Below, one piece after another: positions 10,262 to 18,049 of a DNA stretch of 35,543 nt. The position numbers and the translations under genes are program-made. Source of the DNA: Sphaeroforma sirkka. Taxonomy: Eukaryota; Opisthokonta; Ichthyosporea; Ichthyophonida. The DNA lies in the NCBI GenBank assembly GCA_001586965.3, contig LUCW03001464.1, positions 1 to 35,543 on the forward strand, written 5' to 3'. Under the pieces are notes generated by a model. It was not told the DNA's origin. It was given only the letters and a program-made list of their open reading frames with translations, and ran no database searches. Within the stretch, counting starts at the first letter, position 1. Every line of letters starts with the position of its first letter.

Positions 10262-10560
10262 GATATCGAGCTCAAGCTCTGGAGCATAAACCAGCAACTC
10301 TAGCTCCCGAGTATAAACCAGCCACTCGAGCTCTTGAGTATAAAAAAGCAGCGACTCTAGCTCCCGAGTATAAACCAGCAACTCTAGCTCCCGAGTATAA
10401 ACCAGCCACTCGAGCTCTTGAGTATAAAAAAAAGCAGCGACTCTAGCTCCCGAGTATAAACCAGCCACTCGAGCTCGCGAGAATAAACGGTTAGCACTCG
10501 AGCTCGCGAGGGAAAATCGTCAGCGGCTCAAGCTCGCGAGGTTAAATGAGCCACTCTTGC
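10262..10560 (+). repeat. Tandem array of about 27-bp TATAAA/GAGCTC units
   Basis: About ten or eleven imperfect units follow the pattern ctctagctcccgagtataaa then ccagcaa. Variants carry ctcgagctcttgag or ctcgagctcgcgag in the first half, each a near palindrome. Most units contain TATAAA or a one-base variant. The array lies in the 3' untranslated part of E1, between chromodomain and PPT. Unit divergence rises toward the right end (10480-10560). Confidence 0.88.
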
Positions 10561-10774
10561 TTCGGAGTATAACACAGCGAAATCAATCAAACAACTCCTT
10601 GGGCATTGTTTTGAAACAGCGGGTTAATGGTTTGCACGGTTTCTGCCACTGGCAGTTTTTCTCCGACACAAATACAGTCCTATATTGTACTTGCCAAACT
10701 CCTATATGCTGACACAGATGAACAGTAGCTTCAAGAATTCAAACACGACCGGTCGCTCGAGACGTACACATCGG

Positions 10775-10940
10775 GTCCTCTAGCTCTCTGAGGTAAAATG
10801 CCAGCACAATGCTCTAGCTCTCTGAGGATAAATGCCAGCACAATGCTCTAGCTCTCGAGGATAAATGCCAGCACAATGCTCTAGCTCTCGAGGATAAATG
10901 CCAGCACAATGCTCTAGCTCTCGAGGATAATGCCAGCACA
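10775..10940 (+). repeat. Second tandem array, about 32-bp units
   Basis: Five near-identical units run ctctagctctcgaggataaa then tgccagcacaatg. They are related to the units at 10262-10560 (same ctctagctc, cgag, ataaa and ccagca blocks). Two units of the same type occur in E2 at 15079-15149 on the minus strand. The array sits about 75 bp before the E1 PPT. Confidence 0.9.
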
Positions 10941-11004
10941 TAAGGTACTATGCTATTCTTATCATCTCTGAAACTGGCACACTGCTTTGTTCAGTGCTTC
11001 AGTT

Positions 11005-11014
11005 TGGGGGGGGT
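11005..11014 (+). promoter_or_regulatory. E1 polypurine tract
   Basis: The run ttggggggggt lies directly before the 3' LTR start at 11015. In E2 the matching position has ttggggg before its LTR, with a shared gcttcag just upstream. It should prime plus-strand DNA synthesis. Confidence 0.75.
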
Positions 11015-11264
11015 TGTGGTCAGAATACAAGTTCTTATATTTATTTGATTATTTTAGGTTTTTATTACAAGTTTTACAGTTTATCAGAATAATCTGATAA
11101 ACTGGGTTTTAGGGTTTTGCTGGTTTTACAGCACATGACTAATGACTCATTTAAGAGTCAGTCATTTTAGGATTACTGTTTATAATTACTAATAAATGAA
11201 CAACGTCCCCCCCTCCTGAGAGAGAGAACGTTGAGATACAGTTATCTCGCGTATACTTACTACA
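11015..11264 (+). repeat. E1 3' LTR
   Basis: Begins TGTGG and ends TACA (TG...CA). It is about 250 bp, with homology to the E2 LTR in its PPT-proximal start, its hairpin region and the block cgtccc...acgttgaga near 11206-11235. Boundaries come from the PPT position and the E2 comparison. No second LTR copy of E1 is in the window, so the right end is approximate. A decayed integrase fragment starts directly after it. Confidence 0.6.
11077..11104 (+). other. Perfect 12-bp hairpin in the E1 LTR
   Basis: CAGTTTATCAGA and its exact reverse complement flank a four-base loop (ataa). The E2 LTR has a weaker hairpin at the matching place (AATCAG/CTGATT). A further palindrome, AATGACT/AGTCATT, lies at 11141-11166. 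Position inside the LTR suggests a role in RNA folding, termination or dimerisation, which is inference. Confidence 0.75.
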
Positions 11265-11999
11265 AAATATTCTCGTGGGGTTCGCCCACGAAATTCACCG
11301 CTGATGAAAAGTCGGTCGTCGAATGCGATACCTTCACAGATTTCTGTGCGAATGAAGGCATTGTACCTCACTTTACTGGCGTTAATCACCACCACGGCAA
11401 CGGTCGTCCGAAGGTCATGATCAAGATTTCCACAGACCAGGTCTCTTGGGTGAGACTCATTCATGTCTTTGCCCAGTCTTATAATACCCTCGTGTCTTCA
11501 GTCACGGATGCCGTGCCGTACACCAAAGCGACTGGTCGCCCATACTCCGGACCTCAACTTCCGATGCTAGAAGATCGCGTCGCACATATGCTAGACTCCA
11601 AAGTAGGTGCATCAGAAATATGTCTCCCTGTATCTGGGGGAGGCTCTTTCCGCACACGCCCAGGCAGCACAGATGGCTGCCGCCGACAAGTACCGTCTGA
11701 CCGTGCCTCCATTTCGAGTGAGCCAACTCGTCCTGTATATGGCTTCGAACCCCGCCCCAGGTTGCCCTGTTTGGTTGGGACCCTGTGAGGTTACTTCGGT
11801 GGATAAGTTTCGTCGTTACACCCTCCGTGTGATGTGTCAACAGGTATGGGAACTCACGCGCCACCGCACACAGAACAAGAGGTATTTTCCTTGCACCGCC
11901 GAAGGCCATTCATCCGTTATAATCCGCCCCAAGGGCGGCTACGATCAATGGCTTTTTAGAGACTTCCCGATCGCTTCTGCCCCCGATGAAGAGCGATAA
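11265..11999 (+). pseudogene. E4: decayed Ty3/gypsy integrase fragment
   Basis: 11265-11620 reads as an integrase catalytic core: Gly-Ser-Pro, an Asp at 11303 where the second catalytic Asp belongs, then FCANEGIVPHFT and HHHGNGR. The residue 36 positions after that Asp, normally the catalytic Glu, is Lys (AAG, 11411-11413), so the enzyme would be dead. After a frame change at about 11610 the C-terminal domain follows: DKYRLTVPPFRVSQLVLY, then WLGPCEVTSVDKFRRYTLRV and a region ending in NKRYFP. Nothing upstream of the core is present. It is a 5'-truncated remnant of a family different from E1 and E2. Confidence 0.7.
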
Positions 12000-12320
12000 C
12001 GTCAGTTCTACTTGTTGCGTGCCTCGCCTGAGGGCAGCAGCTGGAGCAACCGTGTCAACTCTCCGTTTGGCATGATGCGTGATTACTTTGCAGACACCAA
12101 CACGACCCCGCCATACTTTCTGGATACCTCGCTCGTGACCGCTCTCAAAGCCTATTGGCCATCCACAGTGGCTAGTACCCGCCTCTCTAACATCAAGGGC
12201 GCACTGGACCTTGCCAATGATCTCACCAAGCGTGCAGAACGAATGACACAGTGGCGAGCGTCTTTCACCACACCCATCAACCTTGATCACCTTCCAACCG
12301 ACCGTAGTATACCTGTTTGA
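12000..12320 (+). pseudogene. E4 downstream frame, possible decayed chromodomain region
   Basis: The integrase C-terminal frame meets a TAA at 11997-11999 and stays open in the same frame to 12320. FYLLRASPEGSSWSN shortly after the stop loosely resembles the YLVRW...W block of a chromodomain. The rest (ALKAYWPSTVASTRLSN, LTKRAERMTQWRASF) is not recognised. It is most likely the Pol C-terminus of E4. Confidence 0.4.
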
Positions 12321-12367
12321 TTTCCAGGGGCACTTGTGCCGTAACTTCCATATATCATCTCTAGTAA

Positions 12368-12490
12368 ATTTGTTTCCGTCACGTTTTGCTCATGCGCGTG
12401 ATTGCTGACCCGCCTTATGGCACGGCATCAGGGTCCCCATATCAGGGGCGTATCTCCATCGATTGCGACATCGCATCGCTACTGTTATGA
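12368..12490 (+). other. Short frame with a DPPYG motif
   Basis: A stop-to-stop frame of about 40 residues reads VLLMRVIADPPYGTASGS around 12383-12436. DPPY is motif IV of N6-adenine methyltransferases, and the hydrophobic run before it fits the strand that carries it. It has no other visible methyltransferase motif and may be coincidence or a relic of an E4 MT domain. Confidence 0.2.
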
Positions 12491-13238
12491 TCTCCCGCCG
12501 ATTTGAAATATGTGACCTATATTCTTTGTATTAATTCGCCACTGCCTTAGATCGGCTACTCTACCTATGTCCTGCGCTGCTATGCGTGACCACCCCTTCC
12601 TGTCATGTTTGCCTTTTAGTGCCTGATCGCGGTGCTAAGTCTGTGTCACAGCCTGCCGCGGTCATCACTGACATCCCTCATCGTCCTCGACTCCAACCCT
12701 GTAACCGCAGCCCTTTGCGCGCTGCGTTCTTGTGTCTTTCTTTGTTGTCCCCAGCGATAGCACTGGCCATCTCCACCCCAATTCAGTCGCCTACTTGTGA
12801 TTCTTGTCCGGTGCTCGCATTTATTTAAAGTTGATTTGCATTGTTTACTTTTGGCATTTAAGATATCACCCGGACACATTTTGGAAATTGCACACGGTTC
12901 GAGACCCGATTCTGACAAAATTTAAATAATATGGACCGCTCACCATAAAAGTGGCCCTTCCAGTACGAAAGTTGTACTTTTAAGGCTAAAAATCAACATG
13001 CCGGGCAATTTCTAAGACTACTCTGCATGAGTCAGAAGTTCGAAATTGATATTTCTTCATGACTAAAAACATGTTTCCATGTTTCTGACACCTACAAGTA
13101 TGTAGTATTGCTCACGTTCGTATACATAGGATTCTACACAGTGTTATTACATATTATTGGTCTCAGATATTAAAGTATCTTAAGGTGTTTTAAGTTTTAA
13201 GTGAATAATTGTGATTTATTTGATTCGAGTCCCTGCTT
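12491..13238. other. No gene recognised
   Basis: 12491-12830 is CT-rich on the + strand with a weak frame at 12586-12828 that I do not recognise and that may be a further E4 remnant. From 12830 the sequence turns AT-rich and non-coding. Confidence 0.4.
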
Positions 13239-13610
13239 TTACATGCATTGGACTCGTAATCCTTGAGCCATTAAAAAACACCTCTTAAGGTGAAAAAAGT
13301 TCTCACGTAATCTATGATCCAATCCAAAGGCAGCGTCGCCACGTCTCCCACTGATCGTGGCTTCCATTGTAATCTTTGGCCTTATACGTTTAGATTGTAC
13401 TCCTCCGATATTTAGGGATGCCCCCTTATACCCATCAGAGATTTTCCATAATGATGTTTCCGCACTCCCGGCACTTTCGGCTCCGAGATTAATTTCCATC
13501 TGTAATATTTCTGTGTCCCTCTCTGAGCTTAGATTCAATTCTTGGCTGATGCTGGGATAAACCTTGTTGAGCCTCCGGTGTTTGACCGTAGTTTTATGCT
13601 TGGTAAACAA
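13239..13610 (-). CDS. Unrecognised reading frame, 123 residues
   Basis: An open frame on the minus strand with mixed composition and a middle part rich in Gly and Lys/Arg. A competing frame lies on the + strand (13357-13560). No family is recognised and no signal peptide or membrane segment is visible. It lies close to a shared repeat (13640-13745), so it is probably part of an old element rather than a host gene. Confidence 0.2.
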   Translation of the reverse strand: MFTKHKTTVKHRRLNKVYPSISQELNLSSERDTEILQMEINLGAESAGSAETSLWKISDGYKGASLNIGGVQSKRIRPKITMEATISGRRGDAAFGLDHRLRENFFHLKRCFLMAQGLRVQCM

Positions 13611-13639
13611 TACTCACCTTGCCCAAGCTTCAAACGAAA

Positions 13640-13745
13640 ATTTACAGACCACTTCTCATCGATCTTTCCCGAACCTCTACAACGGCTACGAGAGCCATAC
13701 CATATGTACATACATTGTAGCTCATCTCTTTCGAAATAAATGATA
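13640..13745 (+). repeat. Dispersed repeat, copy 1
   Basis: Shares a run with 25283-25420: aatttac, gaccacttct, atcgatct, tctacaacgg, and gccataccatatgtacatac. Both copies lead into AT-rich DNA with aaataa or aaatat. Both can be read as a protein end of the type TDHF...LQR, so the repeat may be the 3' end of a mobile element. Confidence 0.7.
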
Positions 13746-13749
13746 TTAT

Positions 13750-14465
13750 TCCTATAGTTGTATACAACAGAAGACGGATTGAAATTGTGATTATTCTATA
13801 AAGATATGTTTTCCACGAGAATATTGGGATATAATATCTGAAAGATCCCAGGTAAAATTGACACTTGTTGACACATATTATATTTCTGAATGCTCTCAGT
13901 GCGAGAAAACCCAGTACCCACTGAAAAATGGGGCATGAAAATGATCCCCCTCTAGCCAGCCAACTAGATGTGCCCGTCTATGTCTTCAATGGGATGGAGA
14001 GCTAGATACCATGTGATGGGGTACAGGCGCAGACACTTAGCGCACTGCGTCAACATAGTGTTTTTGATTTATTTTTATTTTTCTTAAGTTGGGCAGGACT
14101 TAGAGTAATTTTAATATTATACATTGCGATTGGAGGATAGTTTCGAAGCATGAAACGATAAGAGAATGAAACATCGTGCATCCAATGAAATGAAATCTGA
14201 TCTCAGTTACTGATACCAAATAAATCTAGATCGAAAGGCGAAGTAGTGAGTGATTACTGACTAGAGCGGAGCATATAGACAATAGTCTCAGTCTAAAATG
14301 CCCTAATCTTTAACTCATTACCAAGGGCTGATGCTAAACTTAAATTACATTGTGCAAATTTACTTCTGAATCGTACTTTCTTTTACGTTAACTTATTGCC
14401 ATCAACAGTCCGCCTGGTCAGTCCGACCTTTACATGTTTTTAAGTTTATAAACGCTATCGACATC
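13750..14465. other. AT-rich intergenic stretch
   Basis: No reading frame of note and no recognised repeat. Confidence 0.5.
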
Positions 14466-14785
14466 ATGACGAAGCGTGGAGGAAAAGCGAAGACAACTAA
14501 GAACCAGCTTAAGGTGACGAGTTCTACGACCACCTTGACCCCCGACTCCTCGGCGGACGACAAGTTCGAATCTTTGATGGCTGTGGCGATACCTCCCAAA
14601 GCGCCCAAGAGATCGACGGGTGTAGCGAAATCCAAGAAGGCCAAGAAACCAAAGGATGAGACCAGTGGGGAAGTCACTAAGAAGTCCAAGGAACTTTCAA
14701 TCCGATATGGGGCTGCGCATCATATACGCTGAGAAGACTGTAGACAGTAAGAAGTTTGTCAAGGACATAGGTAAGCTACCCCGTG
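14466..14785 (+). CDS. Lysine-rich hypothetical protein, 3' end cut by an E2 LTR
   Basis: A frame starts at ATG 14466 after AT-rich DNA and reads as a Lys/Ser/Thr-rich protein (MTKRGGKAKTTKNQ at the start, KSKKAKKPKDE later), stopping at 14732. The overlapping frame (14656-14847) carries a better-looking continuation, GLRIIYAEKTVDSKKF, so a one-base frameshift near 14705 or a splice is likely. A good 5' splice-site match (ATAG/GTAAGC) lies at about 14770. The E2 LTR begins at 14786. It could be a basic nuclear protein of the host or the Gag of another element; I do not recognise it. Confidence 0.35.
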
Positions 14786-15015
14786 TGGTAAGTAGTCTTT
14801 CTCAACGTACTCCCCTCGTACAAGGAGGGACGATCTTAATTTTTTGAACTAAAATTCTATGACTATTTATCATTTTGTCATGTGTTTTCCCTTAATCAGT
14901 TTTAACCTGATTGGATAAACCCGGTTCAAAATGTAGTCTCTAATAAAACCCCAAACATCTAATAAACCCTAATCCTTAATAAACCCTATCAGGGGCTTCC
15001 TTCCTGGCTACAACA
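14786..15015 (-). repeat. E2 3' LTR
   Basis: On the minus strand it begins TGTTGTAGCC directly after a G5 tract and ends TTACCA (TG...CA), about 230 bp. It is homologous to the E1 LTR in layout and in the block cgtccctcc...acgttgaga. It contains three irregular copies of aataaaccc near 14941-14990. No matching 5' LTR was found to the right of E2. Confidence 0.6.
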
Positions 15016-15022
15016 CCCCCAA
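15016..15022 (-). promoter_or_regulatory. E2 polypurine tract
   Basis: On the minus strand gcttcagcttggggg precedes the LTR start, matching the E1 arrangement at 10996-11014. Confidence 0.65.
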
Positions 15023-15078
15023 GCTGAAGCACGATAAGTGTGCGAGCTTAAGTGATTGAAGGAATGCCCTGAAAGCGG

Positions 15079-15149
15079 TTGCGTGCTGGCATTTATCCTC
15101 AAAGAGCTGGATCATTGTGCTGGCATTTAACCTCAGAGAACTAGAGGGC
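15079..15149 (-). repeat. E2 copies of the 32-bp tandem unit
   Basis: Two units on the minus strand carry the pattern tctgaggttaaatgccagca and tttgaggataaatgccagca. They match the array at 10775-10940 in E1 and sit at the same place relative to chromodomain and PPT. Confidence 0.85.
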
Positions 15150-15215
15150 TCGGTTATTTGTTCACCACTTGAGCTGGTGACCAACAGTAAGTAACGTAAC
15201 TTAAAACTATGTATA

Positions 15216-17225
15216 TTAAACAAAAATACTCTGATCTCTCTGGCGTTTCCGAGCTCGCGGCTGTGTATCCTTATGATAAGCCACAAGGTTGTTAGCGTCG
15301 TCAAATGCCTCGGCCTTTTCCCACGTCGACACCCTCGCACGCCAACGTACCAGGTATTCAAGCTTATTCGTGACATCATTTGTCCTATGTTTGATAATAT
15401 GACGAAATGTTGACCCGCCTTCTTGCCAAAGATCATCTTTCAACGGTGGGTCTGTACTGCGGTGAACCAAACGTAGTAACTCTACCCGGACCGACTTCCC
15501 TTTAAACTCCTGGGGAGTGGACCCATCTCTATGTGTAAGGTCATAGCCTTGACCGTTGCGGCCCTTAGCTACGTACGGTTTAAACAGTGGGCGCATGGCT
15601 TTGGAAGTTCGCCCCTCCGATTTCACCATCACACCATCACTACATCGCCTTCATCAAAATGGACTAAGTCATGGGCGTGTAGCCGATCAAACGTCTTCGT
15701 CAACTTATCCGTTTAGGTTATAGTGATCTTGTGCAGCGTAGGCAAATTGTAACCTGTAGCTGGTCCAACCGCTGTGCCCACGTGTCATTAGTAACAGGTT
15801 GCTGCTCTGGGACATCATCGGCGAAGTCCGCAAAGGGAACGTGTCGACGGCAGAAATAAACGCTAAACGGCGCGCTCTTGAGTCGTCGGGAGATGCGCAA
15901 TTTCTGGTACAGCACTGTAAAAGGTAGCCATTCATCCCATGCTTGGGGTACTGCCTCACAACCGATGAGTATCGATCATGTAATCTCCTTGTGTCGACGT
16001 TCCGTTGCCCCCAACACCTGCGGTTGGTAAGACGGTGATACTTTGTGAAGTATGCCCACCTCCTTGAGAATGAGATCTACCATTTTGTTAGTGTACTCTG
16101 TACCCATATTTGTCGGTAGCTTGCGTGGGAACCCATGTTCACCAAATATCGACAACAACATCCGCGCGGTGAATCCCTTAGTCTTATCAGGTGTGGCACG
16201 TAAGATCGAATAATCGGATGCCACGTCTAACACATGGAGGACAAATATATTCTGTCATGTGGATGTTACCGGCATCGGAATATAGTCCACCTGAATGTGA
16301 TTCCAAGGCTACTTCGCGGCAATACTCGTCATCGGATGTAAATCTTTACGTAGGGTATCCTGCCCCAAACACTGTCCACATTGCTGCTTAATCTCTGTAG
16401 CCAGTTCTAATGCCCCCGGCCAGATGTGTCCGTCCTGTTACAACTGTTGGACTGTATCGGCAGCGCCCTTGCTCATGATGTGCCTCTGTGAGTTGCGTAC
16501 GCCGTTGTCGTTCCATCGGTGTGGCATTCCCAAAAGCCGGTTGTGCCGCGTCACTAGCTAGCGCCACGGAAATCTCTCGTGCTGTATCCAAACATTGATG
16601 GTGTGGCGTGTGTCGAGGTTCGGCATAGCCCAGTCGTTGTGTAAAGCACTCTGCTAGCTAGAATCCTGACGAAGGTCGCACCCTTGCCATTGCCGTGTGG
16701 CCCCATGGGGTCTTCCCACAGGCGTACTTCGCAACTTCAAAGATGTATGTGGGGTCCGGGGTACTAACACTGGCTCGGCTTGCAATAATGATTTGAAGAG
16801 ATCAAACCATGGTGCTCGAGGAGTCCAGGGTAAGCACACCGTCGCTGTAGCCCCGTCCGCTTTAATCTTCCGAAGCATGCGGTGTATCAACTTTCAAGGC
16901 GGGTTCATCTAACCGTCGACCAACGCCCAGTCATGATCAAACGCACCGTCGCGTTCGTTCTTCGTCCAAAACTTAGGAAGCTGCGCGTTGTGAGGCGTTG
17001 CAAACACGTCCATATTTTTGTGGCCAAATATATGTTGCGCTTGTTCGAAGTAGCTGGGAAATAATTGCCAACAGTCTGCATACAGGATCTCTGGAACGTC
17101 TGTCTCCGCCGTCCCTTCATGTATGCGACTGAGCATATTCGGTATGACATTCCTCTCCCCAGGTATATGCGAAATTGTGAAGTTGAAAGGCGCTATGATA
17201 TGGTGCCACCGCTGTAGCATGAACG
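15216..17225 (-). pseudogene. pol: E2 Pol remnant: RNase H end, MT-like domain, integrase, chromodomain
   Basis: From 17225: LQRWHHIIAPFNFTISHIPG (RNase H end), then the MT-like domain with DVFATPHNAQLPKFWTK. Both Trp codons of the E1-type DGWMNPPW are stops here: TAG at 16909-16911 and TGA at 16894-16896. The MT half after the motif is conserved (ATVCLPWTPRAPWFDLF). The integrase zinc domain is damaged. The first catalytic Asp is kept (HIQVDYIPMP near 16290), the second is Asn (16108-16110), and the Glu is kept. The C-terminal module and chromodomain (15216-15632) are one open frame with KLEYLVRWRARVSTWEKAEA. Several frameshifts separate the parts, so it cannot be functional. Confidence 0.88.
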
Positions 17226-18040
17226 CTCTGTGCGCACTTCGACGTTCCACTTCTTGTTCTGCATGACATTGAGATACTTCTCTAACAGATAGTCTACTGG
17301 GTGAGGCTCGAGTCTGTCAATAAAGATCCTATTGAATTGCTCAGGTTCCTTGAAGTACTTAGTTGTATGTGTCTCAGAATCTCTTAAGTTATTGAGTACT
17401 ACTGACTTGGTCTTCTCCGTTGCATCAGTGGAATCCAGTAGATTTGTCACTAGTGCTGGGTACTGACACAATGGCACGGACTTTGCTAAAAATAGGTCTC
17501 TACATTGCGTAGTGAACTCTTTGATGTCTTCGCAGTTTTCCATTCGTAAGTAACTATCTTTAGGAAGCTTAGGAAATTTTGAAGTCTTTTAATAGCTTTG
17601 CGAAATGTTATTTATCTGGTCGCCTAAACGTGAACGCATGAGCTCTTATTCACTAATGTATTGACTTGTTTGAATGACATCATCCTCTTCATCGTCACCA
17701 CACGCATTGGTAGCTAAGTCATATCGTCGACTGAGCTCCGCATCCACGCGTGGCATACGTCGTTTTGGCTGTTGGTCATGAATGCCTATTCTCATCTTGT
17801 GCAGAGTCGGTATAGGCACTGATGTTGCTTGTTCCAATTTGAAAACAAACCTACCGACCAGGACATGGTTGCCTTGGCAGATTTCATTTCTTGACGCATT
17901 GCTGAAGCTATTTTGGGTACCCCAGCCGGTGTAGGCTGGCCAGAACCACTGTCTGGGCTCGCCCCCCCCCATTAGGCTGACACTTGCGCTTCATTACCAT
18001 ACACGCCTGCTCTGGTTGCCGTTGTCATCTTGAGATCTCT
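17226..18040 (-). pseudogene. gag: Gag-like region joined to E2
   Basis: Frames on the minus strand: a Pro/Ser/Gly-rich start (SPDSGSGQPTPAGVPK near 17930) followed by IASAMRQEMKSAKATMSW, an acidic segment near 17680 (CGDDEEDDVI), then from 17543 a helical region with FTTQCRDLF and HPVDYLLEKYLNVMQ. The order disordered, acidic, helical fits a Gag, but it has no clear similarity to E1 Gag. The last frame enters the RNase H end of E2 at about 17225. At least three frame changes are needed. A host gene is not excluded. Confidence 0.45.
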
Positions 18041-18049
18041 GTGATGGTG

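Larger units (their letters stand above)
1059..11264 (+). mobile_element. E1: Ty3/gypsy chromovirus-like LTR retrotransposon with internal tandem duplication
   Basis: Order on the + strand is gag, aspartic protease, reverse transcriptase, RNase H, a methyltransferase-like domain, integrase, GPY module, chromodomain, repeat arrays, polypurine tract and 3' LTR. Reverse transcriptase before integrase is the Ty3/gypsy order, and the chromodomain after the GPY module is the chromovirus hallmark. The gag-PR-RT part occurs twice in tandem. Only the 3' LTR was found; the 5' boundary is unresolved. Copy B plus the downstream half of pol has few breaks, so the element may be fairly young, or nearly intact with assembly errors. 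Confidence 0.9.
14786..18040 (-). mobile_element. E2: decayed, chimaeric relative of E1
   Basis: On the minus strand, right to left: a gag-like region (18040-17226), then directly the end of RNase H, MT-like domain, integrase, chromodomain, two repeat units, PPT and 3' LTR. The protease, RT and most of RNase H are missing. The pol part is clearly related to E1 in protein but differs at many synonymous sites, so it is a separate lineage. Confidence 0.8.

Noticed and set aside
10061-10468. Minus-strand frame with repeated YTRELELLVYT peptides
   Set aside because: It is only the antisense of the 27-bp array; the repeated peptide follows from the DNA repeat length being divisible by three.
10262-10940. 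CRISPR-like array
   Set aside because: Units are contiguous, imperfect and lack unique spacers; the setting is a eukaryotic retroelement.
14941-14993. Telomere-like repeat (aataaaccct)
   Set aside because: Only three irregular copies, inside the E2 LTR.
16894-16896. UGA read as Trp in this genome
   Set aside because: E2 has TGA where E1 has Trp, but the neighbouring Trp is TAG, and E1 uses TGG throughout; decay is simpler.
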